This document shows, one piece after another, positions 8,605 through 17,479 of a DNA stretch of 64,000 nt. Each line of letters begins with the position of its first letter. The first letter of the stretch is position 1. The notes under the pieces were generated by a model. It did no database searches and was not told the DNA's origin. It was given only the letters and a program-made list of their open reading frames with translations. Both the position numbers and the translations under genes were made by a program. Source of the stretch: Amycolatopsis solani (lineage in GTDB: Bacteria > Actinomycetota > Actinomycetes > Mycobacteriales > Pseudonocardiaceae); assembly GCF_033441515.1 (NCBI RefSeq), contig NZ_JAWQJT010000001.1, positions 4,278,001 to 4,342,000 of the forward strand. Direction: 5' to 3'.

Positions 8605-9881
8605 TGGGCAAGCGCAAGTTCCGCTCGGTGTCCACGGGCGCCGTGGTGCTGGTGGTGTTCGCCCTCGCGCTGCAGCTCGCGCTCACGGCGGAGAAGGGGT
8701 TGCCGGGAGCGACCTACACCCTCGTCGACGCCGATGTTTCGGACGTCGGCGCGCTCCGCCCCGGTGACGACGTCCGCGTCGCCAGCGTCCGGGTCGGCCG
8801 CGTCAAGGACGTCCGGCTGGTCGGCGGCACCCCGCGGGTGACGCTCCAGCTCGACGGCACGCGGGAGGTCTACCGGGACGCGGCGGCGGAGGCCAAGAGC
8901 ATCACGGTGGCTTCGCGGTCCGCGCTGGGGCAGAAGTACATCGCGCTGACGCCGGGTACGCCCGGCGCGGGGAAGCTCGGCCCGGCGGAGGTGATCCCGC
9001 CCAAGCGGACCGCCGGCTCGCAGGAGCTGAGCGACCTGCTGGACGTGCTCGACGCGCCCACCCGGGACGCACTCGGCTCGACCGTCCGCGAAGTGGGCGG
9101 CGGAGCCGGCGGGCACGCGCAGGACCTGCAGGACGCGCTCAAGGCCGCGCCGCAGATGCTTCCTGACCTCGCGACTGTCTCGAAAGCCCTGTCCGCGAAC
9201 GACGGCGCCGACCTGACCGCGCTGCTGACCACGGCCGACCGGCTGTCAGCCCGGTTCGCCGGGCGCCAGGAACAAGTATCGGAACTGCTCGGCCGGCTGG
9301 ACACGACGATGCGAGCCGTCGCGGTGGACGAAGGGAAACCGCTCGACGAGGTCGTGCAGCGCGCTCCCGGCACGCTGCAGGCGGCCCGAGCCGGCCTGCA
9401 GTCGCTGCAGGCCCCGCTCAAGGACCTGCACGCCGGTATGGCCCAGCTCGTGCCCGGCGCGCGTGCGCTCGGCCAGGCGACTCCGGACCTGCGCGGCGTG
9501 CTGAGGGAAGCGGTGCCGCCACTGGGAAAGGTGCCGGACGTCGGCAAGCAGGCCGAGCCCGCGCTGACCGACCTGACGAAGACCGTCGACGACGCGCGGC
9601 CGCTGGCCCCGCGGCTGACGCAGACCTTCGGCAGTGCCGACCAGTTCCTGCGGGTGCTGGCGCCGTACGCCCCGGAAGTCAGCGGGTGGTTCACGAACTG
9701 GGCCGCCGCGCTCTCGCACGGCGACGCCAACGGCCATTTCCTGCGGCTGTACCTGCTGTTCAGCGAGGAGTCCGTGCTCGGCCAGGGCGGTCTTCGGGAC
9801 CCGCTGGTCGCCCGGAACCCCTATCCCGCACCGGGTGAGGCGGCACACGACGCCCGGAAGATCCCAGGAGGCAACCGGTGA
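8604..9881 (+). CDS. mceC: Mce family protein, third (MceC position)
   Basis: 425 residues with an N-terminal anchor (AVVLVVFALALQLALTA), an Mce domain (DADVSDVGALRPGDDVRVASVRVGR split over about 35-60) and helical repeats with Leu-rich heptads. It ends in a short polar tail after the YLLFSEESVLGQGG segment seen in related subunits. Its ATG overlaps the previous stop as TGATG, and its own stop overlaps the next GTG. Confidence 0.9.
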   Translation: MGKRKFRSVSTGAVVLVVFALALQLALTAEKGLPGATYTLVDADVSDVGALRPGDDVRVASVRVGRVKDVRLVGGTPRVTLQLDGTREVYRDAAAEAKSITVASRSALGQKYIALTPGTPGAGKLGPAEVIPPKRTAGSQELSDLLDVLDAPTRDALGSTVREVGGGAGGHAQDLQDALKAAPQMLPDLATVSKALSANDGADLTALLTTADRLSARFAGRQEQVSELLGRLDTTMRAVAVDEGKPLDEVVQRAPGTLQAARAGLQSLQAPLKDLHAGMAQLVPGARALGQATPDLRGVLREAVPPLGKVPDVGKQAEPALTDLTKTVDDARPLAPRLTQTFGSADQFLRVLAPYAPEVSGWFTNWAAALSHGDANGHFLRLYLLFSEESVLGQGGLRDPLVARNPYPAPGEAAHDARKIPGGNR

Positions 9882-11212
9882 AGGCGCTTCGTTCCCGCAC
9901 CCGGCACCGGCAGCCGGTGTCCGCGTTCAAGCTCGGCGTCGTCGTCCTCGTGGTGACCTTGCTGGCCGGCTACGCGCTGCTCGAAAAGGACCGCGTCGCG
10001 ACGGCGTTGCGGCCCGGTGACCTCGTCCGCGTCCAGTTCGCCCAGGACTACCACCTCCAGCCGTTCGTCTCGCAGGTCAAGGTGGCCGGGGTGCCGGTGG
10101 GCGTGGTGTCCTCGGTCGACCGGGCCGGCGACGGCTCGGCACTGGTCGAGCTGAAGGTCGACGACGGCGTCACCGGCAAGCTCGGCACCACGCCGAGCGC
10201 CGCCCTGCGCCCGACCACGATCCTCGGCGGCAAGTACTACGTGGAGCTCGTCCCGGGCGGCGGCCGGACCACGTTCGCCGGCACCATCCCGGTCGAACGG
10301 ACCCAGACGCCGGTGGAGCTGCAGCAGCTCGCGGACGCCCTGCAGCCCGACGCGGTGAAGGGCATCCGCTCCGCGACGCGGAACTTCGACGACACCCTGC
10401 ACGCCGGCGGCAAGTCGGCGATCGAGGACCTGCTCGCCGACGCGCCGGACACGCTCGACGCGACGACACCAGTCCTGCAGGGCCTGCAGGGCACGGACCC
10501 GCGCACCGACCTGCCCGACCTCGTGCACGGCTTCGAGTCGACCGCGCGCGTGCTGACCGAGCAGCCGGGCCAGCTCGACTCCATCGTGCGGAACCTGCAG
10601 CAGGTCACCTCGACGCTCGACCACCGGCGGACCGACATCGCCACCGCCATCGCCGAACTGCCCGGGACCCTGGACAACGCGGACGACGGACTGGCCCACC
10701 TCGGCGTCACGCTCGGCAAGCTGCGGGACACCGCGGACCCCGCGCGCCCGGTCGCGCGCGAGCTCGACGCGTTCCTGGCGCACGCCGATCCGGTGCTCAC
10801 CAAGACCCGCCCGCTGCTGAGCGACGTGCGCGGCCTGCTCACCGACGCGCAGCCGCTGGTCGAGCAGCTCGTCCCGGCCGCGCAGGGCACCACGAAGGTG
10901 TTCGACGACGTCCGCGGGCCGGTGCTGGACCGCGTCAACGGCCCGATCATGAACATGGTGCTCTCGCCCTTCAAGGGCACCGGCATCTACGCCGGCGGCG
11001 GCTCGGACCAGCCGTTCTACAAAGAGGTCGGCTACATGTTCTCGACCATGGACCGCGCGTCCTCGCTCACCGACCCGAACGGCGTGGCCGTGGGTCTCCA
11101 GCCGGGCTTCGGCGGCGGCAGCATCGCCGGCACCCCGATCAACTTCGAGCAGCTGATGAACACGCTCGCCCACCTGCAGGGCGCCACCCCGGAGAACAGG
11201 AGCGGCCGATGA
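9878..11212 (+). CDS. mceD: Mce family protein, fourth (MceD position)
   Basis: 444 residues starting with GTG in a GTGA overlap. The N-terminal anchor is FKLGVVVLVVTLLAGYALL, followed by the Mce domain (FAQDYHLQPFVSQVKVAGVP, then VGVVSSVDRAG) and long helical segments. The C-terminus carries a Gly-rich stretch (GTGIYAGGGSDQPFYKE). The position and fold match the MceD slot of actinobacterial operons. There is no lipobox. Confidence 0.9.
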   Translation: MKALRSRTRHRQPVSAFKLGVVVLVVTLLAGYALLEKDRVATALRPGDLVRVQFAQDYHLQPFVSQVKVAGVPVGVVSSVDRAGDGSALVELKVDDGVTGKLGTTPSAALRPTTILGGKYYVELVPGGGRTTFAGTIPVERTQTPVELQQLADALQPDAVKGIRSATRNFDDTLHAGGKSAIEDLLADAPDTLDATTPVLQGLQGTDPRTDLPDLVHGFESTARVLTEQPGQLDSIVRNLQQVTSTLDHRRTDIATAIAELPGTLDNADDGLAHLGVTLGKLRDTADPARPVARELDAFLAHADPVLTKTRPLLSDVRGLLTDAQPLVEQLVPAAQGTTKVFDDVRGPVLDRVNGPIMNMVLSPFKGTGIYAGGGSDQPFYKEVGYMFSTMDRASSLTDPNGVAVGLQPGFGGGSIAGTPINFEQLMNTLAHLQGATPENRSGR

Positions 11213-12468
11213 ACGCGCACCCGGGCCGGGTCCGGCGGACCTGGCAGCGGATCTCCAGCGAACCGCGGCTCAAGCGCAACGTCCTGGCCGTGGCCGCCCT
11301 CGTGACCGCGGGCCTGGTGGCCGGTGGCTACATCCTGACGATGCAGCAGGTCCGCGTGCCCTGGGACGGCAAGGCCCACTTCTCGGTCACCTTCGAGTCG
11401 GCGCCGGCGATCAACCCGTCGAGCCGGCAGGAAGTGCGGATCGCGGGCGTGGCCGTCGGCGACATCCGCGCGGCGAGCGTCGACGACCGCGGGCACGCAC
11501 GGCTCGAGCTGGCGATCGACCAGGGCCACCAGGTCTACGACAACGCCCGGGTCCTGCTGCGCCCGAAGAGCCCGCTGAACGAGATGTACGTCGAGCTGAA
11601 CCCCGGTGGCCCACCGGGGAAGCCGCTGCCCGAGGACGGGGTCCTGCCCGTCGCCAACTCGGTGCGGCCGGTGCAGGTCGACGAAGCGCTCGGGCACCTG
11701 GACACCAACACCCGGGCCGCACTGACCACGCTGCTGTCCGAATCGGACGTCGCGCTGGCCGGCGCGCCGGGCCACCTCCCGAAGGGGCTCGAGGCGACCG
11801 ACCAGGTCGTGCGGGACCTGCGCCCGGTCGCGACCGCGCTGCAGACCCGCAAGGAGACGCTGCAGAAGCTCGTCACGTCGCTGGGGCAGATCGCGTCGGC
11901 GACCGGCGGCGACGACCGGCGGCTCAGCGAGCTGGCCGGCTCCCTCCAGAAGACCCTGGAGACGGTGGGGCAGCGCAACGGCGACTTCGACGCCGCGCTG
12001 GCCCAGCTGCCGGACTTCACCCACCAGCTCGAGCAGGCCACCGGCAGCATCGGCGCGCTGAGCGCCCAGCTGGACCCGGTCCTGGACAAGCTGAAGGAGG
12101 CGAGCGGGACCCTGCCCGGCTCGCTGGAGAAGTTCACCGGCACGGTCGACCAGCTCGGCCAGACGGTCGACACCGCCCGGCCGGTGGTCGACAAAGCGCT
12201 CCCCGTGGTCCGCGACCTGCGCCCGTTCGTCGGCGACCTCGACGCCTCGCTCGGCGACCTGCACGACGTCACCGGACGGCTGGGCCCGATCACCACCGCG
12301 GTGCTGCCGTACCTGAACGACCTGGCCGCGTTCGTCACGAACTCGCGGTCGATCACGAGCCTGCGCGACGGAACCGGTGGGGCGTACCGCGCCATCGCCC
12401 AGCTCTCGCCGGAGAGCGTCACGGGCCTGCTGCCGCTGCTGCCCGCCCTGCAAGCCGCCGCGCGATAG
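11209..12468 (+). CDS. mceE: Mce family protein, fifth (MceE position) without lipobox
   Basis: 419 residues. After a 20-residue basic leader comes the anchor NVLAVAALVTAGLVAGGYIL and the Mce domain (FESAPAINPSSRQEVRIAGVA). In mycobacterial operons the fifth protein is usually a lipoprotein; this one has no Cys in or after its hydrophobic segment. It ends with the helical region closing at LLPLLPALQAAAR, without a Pro-rich tail. The ATG overlaps the preceding stop (ATGA), and 14 bp separate it from the next gene. Confidence 0.88.
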   Translation: MNAHPGRVRRTWQRISSEPRLKRNVLAVAALVTAGLVAGGYILTMQQVRVPWDGKAHFSVTFESAPAINPSSRQEVRIAGVAVGDIRAASVDDRGHARLELAIDQGHQVYDNARVLLRPKSPLNEMYVELNPGGPPGKPLPEDGVLPVANSVRPVQVDEALGHLDTNTRAALTTLLSESDVALAGAPGHLPKGLEATDQVVRDLRPVATALQTRKETLQKLVTSLGQIASATGGDDRRLSELAGSLQKTLETVGQRNGDFDAALAQLPDFTHQLEQATGSIGALSAQLDPVLDKLKEASGTLPGSLEKFTGTVDQLGQTVDTARPVVDKALPVVRDLRPFVGDLDASLGDLHDVTGRLGPITTAVLPYLNDLAAFVTNSRSITSLRDGTGGAYRAIAQLSPESVTGLLPLLPALQAAAR

Positions 12469-12482
12469 GAAGTGACTGTCCC

Positions 12483-13781
12483 ATGAGGATTCCCAGTCGG
12501 CTGGTCCCGCACATCCGGACCGTGGTGCTGACCGTGTTCATCGCCGCCTGCGCCGGCCTGTTCGGCTACCTGTGGCTCAACTCCGGTGGCCGGCTGCCCG
12601 GGATCTCCCGGGCGGGCTACACCGCCGAAGTCCAGTTCCGCACCGCGTCGAACCTCGTCTACGACTCGGACATCACCATCGCCGGGGTCAAGGTCGGCAA
12701 GGTCGAGGCGCTGCGCACCGAAGGCGACCTCGCGCACGTCACGATGCGGCTCGACCGCAACGCGCCGCTGCACGAGGGGGCGACCGTCCAGGTCCGGAAC
12801 AAGACCCTCATCGAGGAGACCTACCTCGAGATCACCGACGGCCACGGCCCGGAGCTGGCCAGTGGCACCGTGCTGCCGCCGTCGGCGGGCCAGGAGGCGG
12901 TCGAGCTCGACGACGTGCTCACGAGCCTCGACCAGCCGACGAAGGAGTCGCTGGGCACGCTGGTCCGCTCGCTCGGCGCCGGGACGAAGGACACCAAGCA
13001 GGGCGTTTCCCAGGCCCTGCAGGGACTCGGCGACCTCGGCAGGGAGGGCCACGGCGCGCTGGCGGCCCTCGCGGCCCAGTCCGGGGACCTGCAGCAGCTG
13101 ACCGGCAACACGGCGAAACTGCTCGCGGCGCTCGACACCCGGCAGGGGCAGATCGCCGACCTGGTGACCGACGCCGACAAGCTCACCCAGGCGACCGCGG
13201 GCAGCGACACCGAACTCCGCGAGGTCCTGCGGCGGCTGCCCGGCCTGATGGACACCGCGAAGAACGCCAGCGGCGGGCTGAGCCGGCTTTCGCCCGCGCT
13301 GGCCCCGGTCGCGGGTGGGCTCAACGCGGCCGCCCCCGACCTCGACGCGGCGCTGCGGGAGCTGCCGGCCACCTCGGCCGATCTGCGGGGCCTGCTGCCG
13401 TCGCTGAACGGCGTGCTCGACGCGGCGCCCGGAACCCTGCAGCGGGTGCCCGCGGTGGCCGCGGACGCGTCGAAGTTCCTGCCGACGCTGAACGTGGCAC
13501 TGGGCGACGTGAACCCCATGCTGTCCTACCTGGTGCCCTACGGCCGCGACGTCGCCGCGTTCTTCACCAACATCGGGCAGGTGACGGCGCGGGGTGACGC
13601 CAACGGCAACGCGATCCGGCTGTTCATGGTCTTCAACGAGCAGAGCGTGAAGGGCTTGCCGCTCAACATCGACGTCGGTCCGCTGAAGAAGAACAACCCC
13701 TACCCGGCGCCCGGGCAGTCGGCGAACCCGGGACCGTTCACCGGGACCTACCCCCGAGTCGAGCAGGACCCGCCGAAGTGA
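12483..13781 (+). CDS. mceF: Mce family protein, sixth (MceF position)
   Basis: 432 residues: anchor VVLTVFIAACAGLFGYLWL, Mce domain (FRTASNLVYDSDITIAGVKV) and helical repeats. A Cys lies in the anchor (IAAC), but the hydrophobic stretch continues for nine residues after it, unlike a lipoprotein signal. The C-terminus contains NNPYPAPGQSANPGP, similar to the tails of the third and fourth subunits. It is the last Mce protein; its stop overlaps the GTG of the MMPL gene. Confidence 0.88.
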   Translation: MRIPSRLVPHIRTVVLTVFIAACAGLFGYLWLNSGGRLPGISRAGYTAEVQFRTASNLVYDSDITIAGVKVGKVEALRTEGDLAHVTMRLDRNAPLHEGATVQVRNKTLIEETYLEITDGHGPELASGTVLPPSAGQEAVELDDVLTSLDQPTKESLGTLVRSLGAGTKDTKQGVSQALQGLGDLGREGHGALAALAAQSGDLQQLTGNTAKLLAALDTRQGQIADLVTDADKLTQATAGSDTELREVLRRLPGLMDTAKNASGGLSRLSPALAPVAGGLNAAAPDLDAALRELPATSADLRGLLPSLNGVLDAAPGTLQRVPAVAADASKFLPTLNVALGDVNPMLSYLVPYGRDVAAFFTNIGQVTARGDANGNAIRLFMVFNEQSVKGLPLNIDVGPLKKNNPYPAPGQSANPGPFTGTYPRVEQDPPK

Positions 13782-16045
13782 GGGGCCTCAAGCTGCGGCG
13801 GCCGTCCCGCCGGGTGCTGGCGATGACGGCGGTCGCCGTCGTCCTCGCCGGGTTCGCCGGCACCGGGCTGGCCAAGACCCGCATCGAGACCGGGGTCAGC
13901 TCGTTCCTGCCCGGCGACGATCCCGCGGTGGCGCGGTTCGACGAGCTGAGCCGGTCGTTCGGCGGCGACCCCGTCGTCGTGCTGCTCGAATCGGCGCAAC
14001 CGGGTCTGCTGCTCGACCAGCCGCACCTGCCGTCGCTGGTCAAGCTGGAGGGTGAAGTCGCGAAGCTGCCCGACGTCGCCGCCGTGTACGGGCCCGGGAC
14101 CGTCCTGAACCAGGCCGCCGCCCGGGCCCAGGACCTGATGGCCGAGCTCTCCGGCCGCCGTGACCGCCTGCGTTCGCAGGCACAGGCCGAGGCCAAGCAG
14201 CGTGGCGCGTCCGATCGCGCGGCCGGCCACGCCGCCGACAACGCGGTGGCCGCGTTCGACCAGCGGTACGGCAAGCTGCTCGTCCAGGCCCTGCCCGCGG
14301 GCCTGCCGACGCTGAAGAACCAGGCGTTCGTCACTTCGGTCGTCTTCGGCGCGGACGGGAAACCCCGGCCGCAGTGGCACTTCGTCGTGCCGTCGGCGAA
14401 GGCGGTCGCGATCCTGGTCCGGCCGCGGCAGAACCTCGACCAGTCCGCCACCGAGCGGTTGGTCCGGGGCGTGCGGGACGCGGTCGGCGCGGCCGCCGTC
14501 GACGGGGCGAAGGTGACCGTGTCCGGCGTCCCCGCGATCGCGGGTGCCCTCGCCGACGAGGTCCGCGCGGAACTTCCCCTGCTCGGCGGCGCCGCGCTGG
14601 TCGCGGTGGCCCTCTGTTTCCTGCTGGTGCCGTGGCACCGCCGCCGGCACCGGCTGCTGCCGCTGGCCGGTTCGCTCGTGGCCACGGCGGTGACGGTCGC
14701 CCTGTTCGGCTGGCTCGGCCGGCCGCTGTCGCTCGGGGTGGTGGCCTTCCTGCCGGTGCTGCTCGGTGTCGGCAGCGACTTCCCGACCTACCTGGCGCGG
14801 CGGGCGGACCGGCGGGTCGTGTTCGCGGTCGCCGCCGCCACCGCGGCCGCGTTCGGCGCGCTGGCCTTCGCGCCGCTGCCGTTCGTGCGGGACCTCGGGA
14901 TCGCGCTCGGGATCGGGGTGCTGGTCGCCTTCGCCGTGGGCCTGCTGTTCCGGCCGGCGGTGGCGGAGCCCGCCCCCGTGAAGGTCTACAGTGGACGCCC
15001 GGCGAGCCTGCCCGTGCGGCTGGGCGTGGGACTGGCGGTCGCCGCGCTGGCGGCCGGCGGCTGGGCCACGTTGCCCGGGCTGCCTCTGCAGAGCGACATC
15101 GAGAGCTTCGCGCACGGACTGCCCGCGTTCGACGACGCTGAGCACGTCGAGCAGGTCATCGGCTCGTCCGGCGAGGTCGACGTCGTCCTGCACGGCCCGG
15201 ACGTCACTTCTCCGCAGGCGCTGGCGTGGGCGCGCCAGGCTCAGGACGTGACCATCGCCCGGCACGGTGACCGGCTCCGGCCCGTCGTTTCCCTGCCGAC
15301 GCTGCTGAACTTCCTCGGGCCCACGCCCACGAAGGACGAGATCACCGCGGCCGTGCGGCTGCTGCCGCCCTACCTGACCGGCTCGGTGCTGCGCGCCGAC
15401 GGGCAGGAGTCCGTGCTCTCGTTCGGGGTGCGGCTCGACGACGTCGAAAGCTTGGCCGCCCTGCGCGACGACCTGATGGACCAGCTGCCGCCGGCGCCGC
15501 CGGGGTACCGCGCCGAGCTGACCGGGCTGCCGATCGTCGCGGCGCGCGGGTACGAACTGGTGTCCGGCAACCGGTTCTGGACCAACGGGGTCGGCATCGC
15601 CGTGGCCGGGCTCGTGCTGGCCGTCGTGCTCGCCCGGCGGAGGGACGCTGGGCGCGCGGTCGCCACCGCTCTCGTCGCGACTGGGGTGGGCCTGCTTGCG
15701 ATCTGGTTGGCGGGGATTTCGCTGACGCCGATCACCATGGCGCTCGGGTCCCTGATCGCCGCCGTCGGCTGCGAGTTCGCGGTGCTGCTGGCCGAGGCCG
15801 GCCGCCGCCGCGATCACGCGTTGCGCAGATCCGTGCTGCTGGTCGGCGTGGTTTCGACCGTCGGCTACCTCGCACTGGCGCTTTCGCGGCTCGACGCCAT
15901 CCGGCAGTTCGGCCTGCTGCTCGCCGCGGCTGTCGTGCTGTCGATGGCCGCCGCCCGGCTCGTCGTCTGGCTCGCGCCCGGCCGGCCCGCCTCCGCTCCG
16001 GTAACCAGCCCGGCGCCCGACACACTCGTAGGAGTCACCTCATGA
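13778..16045 (+). CDS. MMPL/RND-type membrane transporter within the mce operon
   Basis: 755 residues with the two-fold MMPL layout: a helix near residue 20, an extracytoplasmic domain (~40-255), a helix bundle (~260-400), a second extracytoplasmic domain (~430-595) and a second bundle to the C-terminus. The helix-start motif FLPVLLGVGSDFPTYLARR is present in the first half; the second half has a counterpart around LGSLIAAVGCEFAVLLAEA. MMPL proteins move lipids or other hydrophobic compounds using the proton gradient. The GTG start overlaps the mceF stop (GTGA), so it belongs to the same transcript and could hand over or remove lipid for the Mce system. Confidence 0.85.
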   Translation: MRGLKLRRPSRRVLAMTAVAVVLAGFAGTGLAKTRIETGVSSFLPGDDPAVARFDELSRSFGGDPVVVLLESAQPGLLLDQPHLPSLVKLEGEVAKLPDVAAVYGPGTVLNQAAARAQDLMAELSGRRDRLRSQAQAEAKQRGASDRAAGHAADNAVAAFDQRYGKLLVQALPAGLPTLKNQAFVTSVVFGADGKPRPQWHFVVPSAKAVAILVRPRQNLDQSATERLVRGVRDAVGAAAVDGAKVTVSGVPAIAGALADEVRAELPLLGGAALVAVALCFLLVPWHRRRHRLLPLAGSLVATAVTVALFGWLGRPLSLGVVAFLPVLLGVGSDFPTYLARRADRRVVFAVAAATAAAFGALAFAPLPFVRDLGIALGIGVLVAFAVGLLFRPAVAEPAPVKVYSGRPASLPVRLGVGLAVAALAAGGWATLPGLPLQSDIESFAHGLPAFDDAEHVEQVIGSSGEVDVVLHGPDVTSPQALAWARQAQDVTIARHGDRLRPVVSLPTLLNFLGPTPTKDEITAAVRLLPPYLTGSVLRADGQESVLSFGVRLDDVESLAALRDDLMDQLPPAPPGYRAELTGLPIVAARGYELVSGNRFWTNGVGIAVAGLVLAVVLARRRDAGRAVATALVATGVGLLAIWLAGISLTPITMALGSLIAAVGCEFAVLLAEAGRRRDHALRRSVLLVGVVSTVGYLALALSRLDAIRQFGLLLAAAVVLSMAAARLVVWLAPGRPASAPVTSPAPDTLVGVTS

Positions 16046-17160
16046 AGCTCACCGCATGGCCCGGCAAGGTCCGGCTGCCCCGCAGCCGGATCATGACCCT
16101 GCTCGTCCTCGTCGTGCTGCTGGGCGGGACCGGCCTCGCTTGGTGGTCGGCGCGCGCCGACGACCTGCCCGGCGACGCCGTCTTCGCTTATGGCGACCGG
16201 ATCGAGACGGTGGCCCAACTGCAGGAGCGGATCCAGACGTTGAAGGCGCTCTACGGCGTGCAGCCACCGGATGCGCAGGACACCGCGAAGTCCGACGCGT
16301 TCCGCCGGGACACCGCGAAGGCGGTCGCCGTCGGGATGGTGCTCGACCAGGCGGCGCACGACCGCGGGATCGTCATCGCCGACAAGGCGGCGCGGGACGT
16401 GCTGACCCGGTTCATCTCCCAGCAGATCGGCGAAGGGCCGGACGCCCGGAGCAAGTTCGTGCAGGCGCTCGGCACCACGGGCACGTCCGAGGACGCGGTG
16501 CTGGACGAGATCAAGCGCCAGCTCGCGGTCTCGCAGCTGTTCGACTCGGTCACCGCGGGCAGCGCGGTCGGCGACGGCGAGGTCACGGACGCATTCGCGA
16601 AGCGGAAGGCGCAGCTGGACACGCCGGAACGGCGGCAGCTCGGCAACATCGTGGTCCGGACCAAGGAGGACGCCGACCGGGTGCGCGGCGATCTCGAGGC
16701 CGGGACCCCGTTCGAAACCGTGGTGGCCCAGCGGAGCCTGGACGGCGCGACGCGGGACAAGGGCGGCGACCTCGGCCAGGTGACGGCGGCGCAGCTCGAG
16801 GACGCATATGCCAAGGCGGCCTTCGCGGCGCCCGTCGGTGGGCTGTTCGGGCCCGTGCAGACCGCGCACGGCTGGAACGTCGGCCGGGTCCGGCAGGTCC
16901 TGCCCCCGCAGCCGGCGGTGTTCGAGCAGGTGAAGGACCAGCTCAAGCAGCAGCTGACCCTGGAGAAGGCCCTTGCCACGTGGCGCGGGTGGCTCGGGAC
17001 CCAGCTCGCGGGCGCGAACGTGCGGTACGCCGACGCCTACCGGCCGGCCGACCCCGCCGCGCCGCCGCAGGAGGCCCCGGGGTGGTCGCCGGCGCCGGGT
17101 CAGGTGCCTGGGGAACCGGTGCCGGGCCAGGTGCCTGGGCAGCCGCGGCCGTCGCGGTGA
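16042..17160 (+). CDS. Membrane-anchored parvulin-type peptidyl-prolyl isomerase (SurA/PrsA-like)
   Basis: 372 residues with an N-terminal anchor (IMTLLVLVVLLGGTGLAWW), a SurA N-like helical region (~45-180) and a parvulin rotamase domain (~195-290) beginning at RRQLGNIVVRTKEDADRV and containing KGGDLGQV and the PVQTAHGWNVGRV segment. The C-terminus is Pro/Gly-rich. It faces the outside of the membrane and would assist folding of exported proteins. Its ATG overlaps the MMPL stop, so it may serve the Mce/MMPL proteins in particular. Confidence 0.83.
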   Translation: MKLTAWPGKVRLPRSRIMTLLVLVVLLGGTGLAWWSARADDLPGDAVFAYGDRIETVAQLQERIQTLKALYGVQPPDAQDTAKSDAFRRDTAKAVAVGMVLDQAAHDRGIVIADKAARDVLTRFISQQIGEGPDARSKFVQALGTTGTSEDAVLDEIKRQLAVSQLFDSVTAGSAVGDGEVTDAFAKRKAQLDTPERRQLGNIVVRTKEDADRVRGDLEAGTPFETVVAQRSLDGATRDKGGDLGQVTAAQLEDAYAKAAFAAPVGGLFGPVQTAHGWNVGRVRQVLPPQPAVFEQVKDQLKQQLTLEKALATWRGWLGTQLAGANVRYADAYRPADPAAPPQEAPGWSPAPGQVPGEPVPGQVPGQPRPSR

Positions 17161-17366
17161 TCGCGGACTTCGCGGCGCTCGCGGTGGCGGGCGCCGCGCT
17201 GGTCGCGATCGGACGGTGGGGCTGCCGCGCGGCGGCCGGGCGGGTCAGCCCGGCCCTGCCGGAACCCGAGCGCCTGCGCCGGATCGGGAAGCTGCGGGGG
17301 AGCGGACACGCGCTCCAGGTCGTGGGCGTCGTGTTCGCGCTCGCCGCGGTGTGGAGCCTTTGGTGA
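17157..17366 (+). CDS. 69-residue two-helix membrane protein ending the mce operon
   Basis: It starts with GTG in a GTGA overlap with the isomerase gene. Two hydrophobic segments (FAALAVAGAALVAIGRWG and LQVVGVVFALAAVWSLW) flank a short basic loop. No family is recognised. The strict coupling to the upstream gene is the main evidence that it is real. Confidence 0.6.
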   Translation: MIADFAALAVAGAALVAIGRWGCRAAAGRVSPALPEPERLRRIGKLRGSGHALQVVGVVFALAAVWSLW

Positions 17367-17374
17367 TGGGTCGG

Positions 17375-17479
17375 GCGGACTCGGGGGATGGCGCGGGCCC
17401 GGCCGGGTCCGCAGGAACAGCGAGCCTCAGGCGGACTCGGGGGTGGCCCGGCCCTGCTGGGTCCGCAGGTACAACGAGA
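17375..17479. repeat. Imperfect tandem duplication of the 3' end of the LuxR gene
   Basis: Copy 1 (17375-17424) and copy 2 (17431-17479) both begin GCGGACTCGGGGG and share GGGTCCGCAGG followed by aACAgCGAG or tACAaCGAG, with a 56-bp period. Copy 2 encodes the true C-terminus of the LuxR protein (LYLRTQQGRATPESA); copy 1 lies beyond its stop and still encodes a recognisable LFLRTRPG in one minus-strand frame. Confidence 0.7.

Noticed and set aside
12483..12620. Lipobox (IAAC) in the MceF anchor
   Set aside because: Nine further hydrophobic residues follow the Cys, so it is more likely part of a membrane helix.
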